DNA of 6,375 nucleotides, from the NCBI GenBank assembly GCA_015222855.1, contig JADFWA010000186.1:1-6375 (forward strand), in the 5' to 3' direction. This DNA comes from Pseudomonadota bacterium (lineage in GTDB: Bacteria; Desulfobacterota; Syntrophia; Syntrophales; JADFWA01). The notes beneath the pieces are model-generated. The model searched no databases. It had not been told where the DNA came from and was given only the letters and a program-made list of their open reading frames with translations. Of the stretch, positions 1 to 5,949 are shown in pieces. Numbering within the stretch: the first letter of the stretch is position 1; the number at the start of each line of letters is the position of its first letter. The translations under genes and the position numbers were made by a program.

Positions 1-819
1 GATCGATACGGCGTCCCCGTGCGAGACGGAGTAATCCGATTCCGCCTCGACCGCGTGGCCGATTGTGTGACCGAAGTTGAGAATACGGCGAAGTCCCGTT
101 TCTTTCTCATCAATTTCGATGACACCCTTTTTTATCCTGCATGACTTTTCGATGATCACCGAAAGGAGAGTCGCATTCCTGTCTTCGATCGCCTTTACCT
201 TGCTTTCCAGTAAGCTGAACAGCTCAACGTCATCAATTATTCCATATTTTACGATCTCCGCCATGCCGTTTCTAAATTCACGAGATGGCAGTGTCTTCAA
301 AAACGAAAGATCAATAAATACCCCCTTCGGCTGGTAAAATGCCCCCAAAAGGTTCTTCCCCTCCGGCAGGTCTATCGCCGTCTTCCCCCCTATGCTGCTG
401 TCCACCTGGGCCAGGAGGGTGGTGGGAATCTGGTAGTAAGGGAGGCCCCTCATGTATGTGGATGCGACGAAACCGGCCATATCACCCACGACACCGCCGC
501 CCAACGCGATCAAAGCCGATCTCCTGTCGACGCCCAGGCTGATCAGCACCTTGACGATATCGAGCATGGTATCGATATTTTTTGAGGCCTCTCCGGCGGG
601 AAATTCTATCATATCGACCTTGAGTCCCATTCCCCTGAGTATCGATAGAAACCCTTCCCCGTGTAGAGCGGAGACGTTGGAATCCGTAATAACAACATAC
701 CTGGCAGCGCAGTTATCTTTGGTAATGATCAATCCGACACGATCGAGTATGTTTTCCCCTATATGAATATCATAAGAGGCAGATATCTTTTTCTCGAGAT
801 TTACTTTTATCTTGTTCAT
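1..819 (-). CDS. aroB: 3-dehydroquinate synthase AroB, C-terminus cut by window edge
   Basis: The enzyme converts DAHP to 3-dehydroquinate, the second step of the shikimate pathway, using NAD+ and a divalent metal in the cytoplasm. The 273 residues present start with MNKIKVNLEK. They include the NAD-binding glycine stretch LGGGVVGDMAGF (about residues 106-117), the active-site block IPTTLLAQVDSSIGGKTA (131-148), NLLGAFYQP, and NGMAEIVKYG with the zinc ligand Glu188. The other two zinc ligands are His251 in LNFGHTIGHAVEA and His267 in SHGD. AroB is usually about 360 residues, so roughly the last 90 lie beyond position 1. The ATG at 819 lies 2 nt after the aroF stop. Its ribosome binding site (AAGGTG) overlaps the end of aroF, so the two are probably translationally coupled and share the attenuated aroF transcript. 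Confidence 0.96.
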   Translation of the reverse strand, partial: MNKIKVNLEKKISASYDIHIGENILDRVGLIITKDNCAARYVVITDSNVSALHGEGFLSILRGMGLKVDMIEFPAGEASKNIDTMLDIVKVLISLGVDRRSALIALGGGVVGDMAGFVASTYMRGLPYYQIPTTLLAQVDSSIGGKTAIDLPEGKNLLGAFYQPKGVFIDLSFLKTLPSREFRNGMAEIVKYGIIDDVELFSLLESKVKAIEDRNATLLSVIIEKSCRIKKGVIEIDEKETGLRRILNFGHTIGHAVEAESDYSVSHGDAVSI

Positions 820-821
820 TG

Positions 822-1844
822 TTACACCTTAATTTTTGTTTTTATTATTTTTTCGATGGCCTTCACTTCCTCCATCAGTTGATAGAACTTTTCCGGTTTG
901 AGCGACTGCATTCCGTCAGAGGAGGCCCTCGCGGGATCGGGATGGACTTCAATCATGATCCCATCCGCCCCCACGGCCACGGCTGCCAGGGTCAGGGGAA
1001 TAACATACTTCCAGTTACCGGACGCGTGAGAAGGATCAACAATGACAGGCAGATGCGTCAACTCCTTCAGAACCGGCACAGCGCTTATATCCAAAGTGTT
1101 TCGCGTAGCCGTTTCGAATGTACGAATGCCCCTTTCGCAGAGTATGACATTGTCATTCCCCGAAGAGATGATGTATTCCGCCGACATGAGGAGCTCTTCG
1201 ATGGTCATCATCATCCCCCGCTTCAACAGTACCGGTTTCCTGGCGGCTCCCACCTTTTTCAAGAGGGCAAAGTTCTGTGCGTTTCGCGCCCCGATCTGCA
1301 GGATATCGGCATATTCTTCCACGAGATCCACATCGGTTGTGTTGAGCACCTCCGTAACGACAGGCATACCGGTCGCCTCACGTGCCTTTTTGAGAAGCTT
1401 CAGGCCCTCTTCCTCCATTCCCTGGAAACTGTACGGAGACGTTCTCGGCTTGAATGCCCCTCCCCTTAGCATGTGAGCTCCGCCCTTTTTGACGATATAG
1501 GCGCTTTCCATCAGTTGTTCTTCACTTTCAATTGAGCAGGGGCCGGCCATGACGACAAATTCAGGACCGCCGATTTCAACATCTCCGACCCGGATGACGG
1601 TATTCCCTTCTTTCACTTCACGACTTGCCAGTTTGTAAGGTTTCAGTATGGGCATCACCTTTTCCACCCCGGAAAGGGATTCGGCGAACTTCAACTGCGA
1701 TTTGCCGCGGTCGTCCCCCACGACACCTATGATTGTCCTTTCAACCCCGCCGGAGGGGTGTGACCTGTAACCCACCGACTCAACCCACCTGAGAACACTG
1801 TCTATTTGAGCCTCCGTTGCATTCCTTTTCATTACGATGATCAT
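822..1844 (-). CDS. aroF: 3-deoxy-7-phosphoheptulonate (DAHP) synthase, type I-beta with N-terminal regulatory domain
   Basis: The enzyme condenses phosphoenolpyruvate and erythrose 4-phosphate to DAHP, the committing step of aromatic amino acid synthesis. It has 340 residues, close to the Thermotoga maritima type (about 338). Residues 1-70 form a ferredoxin-like/ACT-like domain, which in this subfamily binds Tyr or Phe for feedback inhibition. The catalytic barrel follows, with AGPCSIES (Cys103), [15 protein letters not shown] (128-142), QIGARNAQN (183-191), LKRGM, DPSHASG (His273), EVHPDP (Glu299) and SSDG (Asp310). Cys103, His273, Glu299 and Asp310 match the four metal ligands of the family. 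The ATG at 1844 has a strong AGGAGGA at 1851-1857 with a 6-nt spacer, which decides the start. Upstream lie a leader peptide and two terminator-like hairpins, so both transcription and enzyme activity appear to respond to aromatic amino acids. The symbol aroF is used for the family; other DAHP synthase names are possible. Confidence 0.96.
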   Translation of the reverse strand: MIIVMKRNATEAQIDSVLRWVESVGYRSHPSGGVERTIIGVVGDDRGKSQLKFAESLSGVEKVMPILKPYKLASREVKEGNTVIRVGDVEIGGPEFVVMAGPCSIESEEQLMESAYIVKKGGAHMLRGGAFKPRTSPYSFQGMEEEGLKLLKKAREATGMPVVTEVLNTTDVDLVEEYADILQIGARNAQNFALLKKVGAARKPVLLKRGMMMTIEELLMSAEYIISSGNDNVILCERGIRTFETATRNTLDISAVPVLKELTHLPVIVDPSHASGNWKYVIPLTLAAVAVGADGIMIEVHPDPARASSDGMQSLKPEKFYQLMEEVKAIEKIIKTKIKV

Positions 1845-1868
1845 TTTTTATCCTCCTCTTCTCCCTTT

Positions 1869-1907
1869 AAAACAAAAAGGCCATGGTGAAAATCGCCACC
1901 ATGGCCC
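1869..1907 (-). terminator. Attenuator terminator hairpin B upstream of aroF
   Basis: On the minus strand GGCCATGGTG (1906-1897) pairs perfectly with CACCATGGCC (1888-1879) across an 8-nt loop. TTTTTGTTTT (1878-1869) follows at once. A 10-bp GC-rich stem plus U-tract is a textbook intrinsic terminator. It ends about 25 nt before the aroF ATG and just before its ribosome binding site. A terminator placed between promoter and gene, behind a leader peptide, points to attenuation rather than transcript end. No upstream minus-strand gene needs terminating here. Confidence 0.88.
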
Positions 1908-1915
1908 GGTAAGAG

Positions 1916-1961
1916 AAAATAAAAAAGCCATGGTGCAGGATCTTTCGATCTACCCATGGCC
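1916..1961 (-). terminator. Hairpin A: 1:2 stem of the attenuator, itself U-tailed
   Basis: GCCATGG (1960-1954) pairs with CCATGGC (1933-1927). A second stem, GATC (1950-1947) with GATC (1942-1939), closes a GAAA tetraloop. The bulged bases between the two stems are GTA and CTGCA. TTTTTTATTTT (1926-1916) follows. In a classical attenuator this position is the 1:2 pause hairpin. Its U-tract means it might also act as a weaker first terminator. Its 3' arm can instead pair with the 5' arm of hairpin B. Confidence 0.7.
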
Positions 1962-1983
1962 TGGATGTTTGGTTTAATTTATT

Positions 1984-2079
1984 TTAGAACCTCTCAGGCA
2001 GCGGGCAGACCAATGCAAAATAATAATAACTAAACCAGCCACCAAAACTTGTATTTACATTGATCATATGTCTGTCCAT
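1984..2079 (-). CDS. Aromatic-rich leader peptide of the aroF attenuator (31 aa)
   Basis: A short ATG-TAA frame of 31 codons lies 139 nt upstream of aroF on the same strand. It begins MDRHMINV and carries Phe12, Trp15, Phe16, Tyr18, Tyr19, Tyr20, Phe21 and Phe31, including the run WFSYYYF at 15-21. Eight aromatic residues in 31, with all three kinds clustered, are very unlikely by chance and are the signature of an attenuation leader. It ends CPLPERF. An AGG sits 5 nt before the ATG as a modest ribosome binding site; Met5 (ATG at 2067-2065) is an alternative start. A promoter lies about 40 nt upstream and two U-tailed hairpins lie downstream. The peptide is expected to act only through ribosome stalling during its translation. 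I know of no assigned symbol for it. Confidence 0.87.
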   Translation of the reverse strand: MDRHMINVNTSFGGWFSYYYFALVCPLPERF

Positions 2080-2116
2080 CACAACCTGAAAAATCCTATC
2101 CTTTATTGAAGAAGTA

Positions 2117-2145
2117 TTTAAACCACAACTTTGCGCCAATGTCAA
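2117..2145 (-). promoter_or_regulatory. Likely sigma-70 promoter of the aroF leader
   Basis: On the minus strand a perfect -35 TTGACA (2145-2140) is followed after 17 bp by TTTAAA (2122-2117), which matches 4 of 6 bases of the -10 consensus. The overlapping TTAAAT at an 18-bp spacing is an alternative. Transcription would start near 2110, giving a 5' end about 30 nt before the leader ATG and about 265 nt before aroF. The position fits the attenuator model well. Confidence 0.68.
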
Positions 2146-2259
2146 GGGAAAAAAAGAAGTTTGCCGGAATTGCAGAATTTCTCTCTTGAAGTATTTCTGA
2201 TTTGTGGTAGAGGGAAGTTCAGCAAATTCAATTTATTAAACGATATACAGGGTAAAAAC

Positions 2260-3327
2260 TTGGGAAAAGCATCTGTTAAAATAGACCACAAGGAAGATGT
2301 CTCCACCAAGGAATGGAATAACTGGAAGTGGCAGTTCAAAAACCGTATCCACACCCTGCCGCAGTTGGCCGGGGTTCTTGGCGTGCCCGTGGAAGACATC
2401 GAAAAGTACAGGAGGGTTATTAAGACCTACCCGTTTTCTGTTACCCCCTATTACCTCTCCCTGATTGACCTGACGGATGAAAATGACCCTATCCGTTTGC
2501 AGTGTCTTCCTGATACCGGGGAAATTGACTTTTCCCTGGGCGGTGTGGATGATCCCCTCGAAGAGGAGAGGGATATGCCTGTTCCCGGCCTTGTGCATCG
2601 CTATCCCGACCGCTGTTTAACCATGGTTACGAACGTATGCGCAACGTACTGCCGACATTGCAATCGCAAGCGCATGTGGGGGAAACCTGAGGCAAAACCG
2701 TCTAAAGAAAACCTCCAGCGGATGATCGATTATGTTTCCCGAACAGGGAAAATCCGTGAAGTGATTGTCTCAGGGGGAGATCCCCTGACCGTGAATCCGG
2801 AGACACTTGACTGGTTTTTGGGTTCGTTGAAGTCAATTCCCCATGTTGAGGTGCTCCGCATCGGCAGCAGAATACCCATCGTCATGCCGATGAGGATAAC
2901 TCCCGATCTATGCGCAATGCTGCGCGGACATCGGCCGCTGTGGTTCGTAACCCAGTTTAATCACCCGAAGGAGATTACTCCCGAAGCGGCAAAGGCATGT
3001 GAGATGCTGCTGGAGGCAGGCATTCCTGTTTTAAATCAATCGGTTTTGCTCAGAGGTGTGAACGATTCCTGTGAGGCTATGCGTGATCTGCTCTATGGCC
3101 TCCAACGGATATCGGTAAAACCGTATTACCTCTTTCAGTGTGAACCGGTTAAGGGCACAGACCATTTTCGTGTCAGTATCCGGAAGGGCATGGAGGTGAT
3201 GGAGAAGTTGTGGCGAAATACTTCAGGAATTTGCGTTCCCGGATATGTCGTTGATCTTCCAGGTGGCAAAGGAAAGGTTCCTCTTCAGCCGTTTTCTATG
3301 TTGTCCACGGTACGGGATTTGACATGA
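2260..3327 (+). CDS. epmB: KamA-family radical SAM lysine 2,3-aminomutase, probable EpmB role
   Basis: This PLP- and [4Fe-4S]/SAM-dependent enzyme is predicted to convert lysine to beta-lysine, the group that EpmA attaches to EF-P. The start is taken as TTG 2260, with AGGG and a 7-nt spacer upstream, giving 355 residues. The frame stays open back to TTG 2131, but that start has no ribosome binding site, overlaps the divergent aroF promoter and adds 43 residues unlike the family. Seen in the protein: the CATYCRHCNRKR cluster motif (Cys127, Cys131, Cys134), SGGDPL (171-176), LLRGVND (Asp269) and VPGYVVDLPGGKGKVPL (Asp332, with Lys339 as PLP lysine). These align with Asp293, Asp330 and Lys337 of clostridial lysine 2,3-aminomutase. 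Like E. coli EpmB (342 aa), it lacks the long C-terminal part of that enzyme. The efp and epmA genes follow. A free-lysine aminomutase making beta-lysine for another use, such as osmolyte synthesis, cannot be excluded. Confidence 0.85.
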   Translation: MGKASVKIDHKEDVSTKEWNNWKWQFKNRIHTLPQLAGVLGVPVEDIEKYRRVIKTYPFSVTPYYLSLIDLTDENDPIRLQCLPDTGEIDFSLGGVDDPLEEERDMPVPGLVHRYPDRCLTMVTNVCATYCRHCNRKRMWGKPEAKPSKENLQRMIDYVSRTGKIREVIVSGGDPLTVNPETLDWFLGSLKSIPHVEVLRIGSRIPIVMPMRITPDLCAMLRGHRPLWFVTQFNHPKEITPEAAKACEMLLEAGIPVLNQSVLLRGVNDSCEAMRDLLYGLQRISVKPYYLFQCEPVKGTDHFRVSIRKGMEVMEKLWRNTSGICVPGYVVDLPGGKGKVPLQPFSMLSTVRDLT

Positions 3328-3450
3328 CGGGGTAAATAGATTAAGAAAGCTCTTTAGTAATCGGGAGTCAGCAAACTGGAGAAAATTTGTTACAGTTCTA
3401 TTCTGAATTCGGACTTCTTAAACCTACATGGCTTTTGGCCACAACGAAAC

Positions 3451-3529
3451 ATGAAAGGCGCAAGGCAAAAGGCAAAAGGAAGAAACCTTTTAGCCCTTAG
3501 CCTTATGCCTTTAGCCTTTAGCCTTTCAT
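3451..3529 (+). repeat. Inverted heptamer-repeat array forming a long hairpin before efp
   Basis: The left arm carries about four units of the AAAAGGC type (3454-3479). The right arm carries about six units of the CCTTTAG type (3486-3527), in reverse orientation. The outer ends ATGAAAGGC (3451-3459) and GCCTTTCAT (3521-3529) pair perfectly over 9 bp. The inner AAAAGG (3474-3479) pairs with CCTTTT (3486-3491) around a 6-nt loop. The middle pairs imperfectly because the arms differ in unit number. It lies in the 223-bp epmB-efp gap and ends about 10 nt before the efp ribosome binding site. The rest of that gap, 3328-3450, shows nothing I can name. Confidence 0.8.
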
Positions 3530-3550
3530 ATAACAGATAGGAGTGATTAT

Positions 3551-4114
3551 ATGTATAACGCCAGTGATTTGAAAAAGGGTTTGAAGATACAGATTGATGG
3601 TGAGCCTTACGTTGTTATAGCTTTTTCCTTCGCGAAGCCCGGCAAGGGGCAGGCTCTGTATCGATGCAAACTGCGCAACATGATAAACGGATCTCAGTTT
3701 GATCGCACCTTCCGTTCAGCAGACACCTTCCAACCGGCCAATCTGCGGGAAAAGAAAATGCAGTACCTGTACCCCGAAGAGGGAAAATACTGCTTTATGG
3801 ATGTAGAGAGTTACGAGCAGGTTTTTCTGACCGCAGAGCAGGTGGAAGACGCCAGAAATTTCCTTATTGATAACCTGGAGGTGGAAATACTCTTTTTTGA
3901 GGACAGGCCACTTGGAATCACCCTCCCCAACTTTGTCGAGCTCACGGTCGTCAAGGCCGATCCATGGGTCAAGGGCGACACAGTATCGGGAAAGTCCAAA
4001 CCCGTTACCCTGGAAACCGGCTACCTTATACAGGCGCCCCCATTCATAGGAGAAGGAGAAAAAATCAGGGTCGATACGCGTACTGGAGAGTATATGACCA
4101 GGGTCAAGGACTGA
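3551..4114 (+). CDS. efp: Translation elongation factor P
   Basis: EF-P binds the ribosome between the P and E sites and restores peptide-bond formation at polyproline stretches. The 187-residue protein has the usual three-domain length. The N-terminal KOW-like domain carries the tip loop KPGKGQA (29-35), in which Lys32 corresponds to the beta-lysylated Lys34 of E. coli EF-P. The C-terminal part has LPNFVELTV, the KGDT block and the final VDTRTGEYMTRVKD, all typical of the family. The ATG is preceded by GGAG (3540-3543) with a 7-nt spacer. The modifying enzymes flank it: the aminomutase upstream and EpmA 9 nt downstream. The lysine-type loop and these neighbours agree that this EF-P uses the beta-lysine branch of modification, not rhamnosylation of an arginine. 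Confidence 0.97.
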   Translation: MYNASDLKKGLKIQIDGEPYVVIAFSFAKPGKGQALYRCKLRNMINGSQFDRTFRSADTFQPANLREKKMQYLYPEEGKYCFMDVESYEQVFLTAEQVEDARNFLIDNLEVEILFFEDRPLGITLPNFVELTVVKADPWVKGDTVSGKSKPVTLETGYLIQAPPFIGEGEKIRVDTRTGEYMTRVKD

Positions 4115-4123
4115 GACCCCGAC

Positions 4124-5062
4124 ATGTCAGAAAATAGTGAAAACCGGAAAGAGGTACTGACAAGGCGCAAGGATGCATTGCAAATGCGTGCCAGTGTTAT
4201 CCGGGCAATCCGGGATTTCTTCACCAACCATGATTACCTCGAGGTTGAAACCCCACACAGAATTCCCGTCCCTGCACCGGAGGCACATATTGATGCCACA
4301 GCTTCCGGAAACTGGTTTCTCCATACCTCTCCTGAATTGTGTATGAAGAGGATGCTGGCGGCAGGCTATCACAGGATATTTCAAATCTGCAGATGCTTCC
4401 GCCATGAAGAACGGGGATGCCTCCACCTCCCGGAATTTACCCTTCTGGAGTGGTACCGCAAGGACATTGATTACAGAGAGATGATGGAGGAATGTGAAGA
4501 TATGATTATCTCCGTTGCCCGTTATCTCGGCCGGGGGGAGGTGATCACATACCAGGGGAGGCAAATCGATCTGCAAAGATCATGGGAAAGGATCTCGGTA
4601 AGAGAAGTCTTCGAACGTTATTCATCCATGTCTCCTGAAGAGGCCTTAAAAGATGACCTTTTTGATGAGATCATGGTCCGCGATATCGAACCACATCTCG
4701 GATGGGGAAAGCCGACCTTTCTTTATGATTATCCTGTCTCTTTGGGGGCAATGGCCAAGACAAAAAAGGATGACCCAACCGTGGCCGAACGCTTTGAAAT
4801 ATATATTGGCAGCCTGGAGTTGGCCAACGCCTTTTCCGAGCTGACCGATGTCAATGAACAGCGGCAGAGGTTTGCCAGGGAGCAGCAATGCCGCCGTTCT
4901 CTCGGCAAGACGGTTTATCCGGCGCCGGAAAAATTTTTAGATGCCCTCGATTATATGCCGGAGTCGGCCGGGGCCGCCCTGGGTGTGGACAGATTAGTCA
5001 TGATTTTTGCCAATACCCCTGCAATCGACGATGTGGTAGCCTTCACACCCGAAGAGTTATGA
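4124..5062 (+). CDS. epmA: EF-P beta-lysine ligase EpmA (PoxA/GenX), lysyl-tRNA-synthetase-like
   Basis: EpmA activates beta-lysine with ATP and transfers it to the tip lysine of EF-P. The protein has 312 residues (E. coli 325) and is a class II LysRS catalytic core with no N-terminal anticodon-binding domain, so it is not a tRNA synthetase. Seen in the protein: motif 1 around FFTNHDYLEVETP (32-44), motif 2 from FQICRCFRHEERG (86-98) through LPEFTLLEWYR (102-112), and motif 3 SAGAALGVDRLVM (281-293). Ala285 aligns with the E. coli EpmA alanine (Ala298) that replaces a glycine of LysRS and favours beta-lysine. The ATG lies 9 nt after the efp stop, with only a weak ribosome binding site, so it is probably co-translated with efp. 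EpmC, the hydroxylase of enterobacteria, is not in the window. Confidence 0.95.
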   Translation: MSENSENRKEVLTRRKDALQMRASVIRAIRDFFTNHDYLEVETPHRIPVPAPEAHIDATASGNWFLHTSPELCMKRMLAAGYHRIFQICRCFRHEERGCLHLPEFTLLEWYRKDIDYREMMEECEDMIISVARYLGRGEVITYQGRQIDLQRSWERISVREVFERYSSMSPEEALKDDLFDEIMVRDIEPHLGWGKPTFLYDYPVSLGAMAKTKKDDPTVAERFEIYIGSLELANAFSELTDVNEQRQRFAREQQCRRSLGKTVYPAPEKFLDALDYMPESAGAALGVDRLVMIFANTPAIDDVVAFTPEEL

Positions 5063-5103
5063 CAGATCATTCATAACCCTTCCCCAAAACCCGACCAATC
5101 ACC

Positions 5104-5130
5104 TGCAGCCGTTGTCCTGCAATATTTTTT
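5104..5130 (+). terminator. Possible weak terminator after epmA
   Basis: TGCAG (5104-5108) can pair with CTGCA (5117-5121) over an 8-nt loop, followed after a short AT stretch by six T (5125-5130). The stem is only 5 bp, so termination would be weak. It sits in the 157-bp gap between epmA and the next gene, just before a promoter-like sequence. Confidence 0.3.
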
Positions 5131-5132
5131 GC

Positions 5133-5161
5133 TTGATTGGCAATCCTCTTCCCTGTATAGT
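5133..5161 (+). promoter_or_regulatory. Likely sigma-70 promoter for the cytidylate-kinase-like gene
   Basis: TTGATT (5133-5138, 4 of 6 to consensus) and TATAGT (5156-5161, 5 of 6) are spaced by exactly 17 bp. Transcription would start near 5168, about 50 nt before the ATG at 5220. The copy TGATTGG (5134-5140) is the inverted partner of CCAATCA at 5095-5101, so the -35 lies within one arm of a loose inverted repeat. Confidence 0.5.
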
Positions 5162-5219
5162 TTTTCCTCCAAAGGTATTGAGTGACATGAAATCAATTAA
5201 AAACGAATGAGGGGGTATC

Positions 5220-5906
5220 ATGAAAGTCAAACCACGGTCAATACACTCGATTAATCAGTTGGTCGAAGATCAGTTCAGCAAGTGGCAGATTACGGGTAAA
5301 GAGAAGGGCAAGGATGAATTGCCCGTGATAACAATCTCAAGAGAGCCCGGCAGCAAAGGCACACTCATAGCCAAACAGCTTGTCAAGCAGTTGAATCTTG
5401 ATCTCTTCGGCAGCAGTATAATTCATGAAGTGGCGAAAGACGCCAATATGAGCCAGAGAGTGGTAGGTACTCTGGATGAAAAGAGACGTTCCTGGCTGGA
5501 TGAGGTTGTGGAAACCATGGAAAGCAAACGTCATCTCTGGGACTATCAATATTTGAATCATCTCACGAAGATTATAGCTATTATAGGAAATCACGGCCGC
5601 GCGGTGATACTGGGCAGGGGGGCAAATTTCATACTTTCGCCCGATAAAACCCTCATGGTCAGGGTCATTGCACCGCAGAAGACGAGGATTAAGAATATAG
5701 CGCGTGAGCGCGGTGTCTCTGAAGAGGAGGCGACGAAACACGTAATAGATATGGAGTCCGGTCGAAGGGCCTTCGCAAGAAAGTACTTCCATGCCGACAT
5801 AACGGATCCCATACACTACGATCTCGTAATTAATACCGCAAATCTAAGTGTCGATGCCGCTGTTGAGGCTGTAAAGGCCGCCTTGAAGTTGAAAATGTCC
5901 GCATAG
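5220..5906 (+). CDS. Cytidylate-kinase-like family protein
   Basis: This 228-residue soluble protein resembles the cytidylate kinase-like group (Pfam Cytidylate_kin2 type), predicted P-loop nucleotide/nucleoside kinases whose substrate is mostly unknown. The P-loop-like motif is ISREPGSKGT (39-48), preceded by a short strand PVITIS. Further marks are LGRGANFIL (131-139), the Arg-rich lid region RERGVSEEEA (162-171), ESGRRAFARKYF (179-190) and YDLVINT (200-206). About 35 polar residues precede the core. It begins at ATG 5220 after GAGGGGG, with its own promoter-like sequence upstream. A GT-A glycosyltransferase follows 69 bp downstream on the same strand. It is not the housekeeping Cmk, which has a GPSGAGKGT-type loop. 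A link to the glycosyltransferase is only positional. Confidence 0.8.
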   Translation: MKVKPRSIHSINQLVEDQFSKWQITGKEKGKDELPVITISREPGSKGTLIAKQLVKQLNLDLFGSSIIHEVAKDANMSQRVVGTLDEKRRSWLDEVVETMESKRHLWDYQYLNHLTKIIAIIGNHGRAVILGRGANFILSPDKTLMVRVIAPQKTRIKNIARERGVSEEEATKHVIDMESGRRAFARKYFHADITDPIHYDLVINTANLSVDAAVEAVKAALKLKMSA

Positions 5907-5925
5907 GAGGCTGTCCGAAAATGTC

Positions 5926-5949
5926 ATTTCGAGGCGATAGCCGAGAAAT
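5926..5949. repeat. Small palindromic (REP-like) element
   Basis: ATTTC-GA-GGC (5926-5935), loop GATA, then GCC-GA-GAAAT (5940-5949) forms a hairpin whose only mismatches are a tandem G-A pair. The longer context, GTCATTTCGAG to GAGAAATC, resembles a palindromic unit that I recall as dispersed through many bacterial genomes; only one copy is in this window. It sits in the 69-bp gap between the kinase-like and glycosyltransferase genes. Confidence 0.5.

Larger units (their letters stand above)
1869..2011 (-). promoter_or_regulatory. Aromatic amino acid attenuator controlling aroF-aroB
   Basis: Mutually exclusive pairings are visible on the minus strand. Segment 1 (1960-1954) with segment 2 (1933-1927) gives hairpin A. 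Segment 2, CACCATGGC (1935-1927), with segment 3, GCCATGGTG (1905-1897), gives a 9-bp antiterminator. Segment 3 with segment 4 (1888-1879) gives terminator B. An upstream segment inside the leader gene, GGTCTGCCCG (2011-2002), can pair with TGGGTAGATC (1956-1947) over 10 positions, three of them G-U, and that blocks hairpin A. Inferred logic: a ribosome stalled at the Trp/Phe/Tyr codons leaves 2011-2002 free, hairpin A is disrupted, 2:3 forms and aroF is read. With ample aromatic amino acids the ribosome passes through, hairpin A and terminator B form, and transcription stops. The pairings are seen; the switching order is inference. Confidence 0.75.

Noticed and set aside
77..766. Plus-strand frames opposite aroB
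   Set aside because: The minus strand encodes clear AroB motifs throughout; these frames are shadows with no recognisable protein features.
819..1476. Long plus-strand open frames (up to 216 codons) opposite aroF
   Set aside because: They lie wholly antisense to a well-conserved DAHP synthase with all metal ligands, have no family resemblance and are low-complexity in the way shadow frames are.
2050..2060. TGTATTTACA as a possible TyrR-type operator near the aroF promoter
   Set aside because: It lacks the TGTAAA-N6-TTTACA form, is an imperfect palindrome, and lies inside the leader peptide gene.
2236..2598. Minus-strand frame of 120 codons extending the aro side
   Set aside because: It is antisense to the aminomutase, without motifs or a ribosome binding site.
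3451..3540. Small plus-strand frame of 29 codons reading MKGARQKAKG and then a hydrophobic stretch, like a tiny signal peptide
   Set aside because: It coincides with the heptamer inverted array, which produces such patterns by itself, and there is no ribosome binding site before the ATG.
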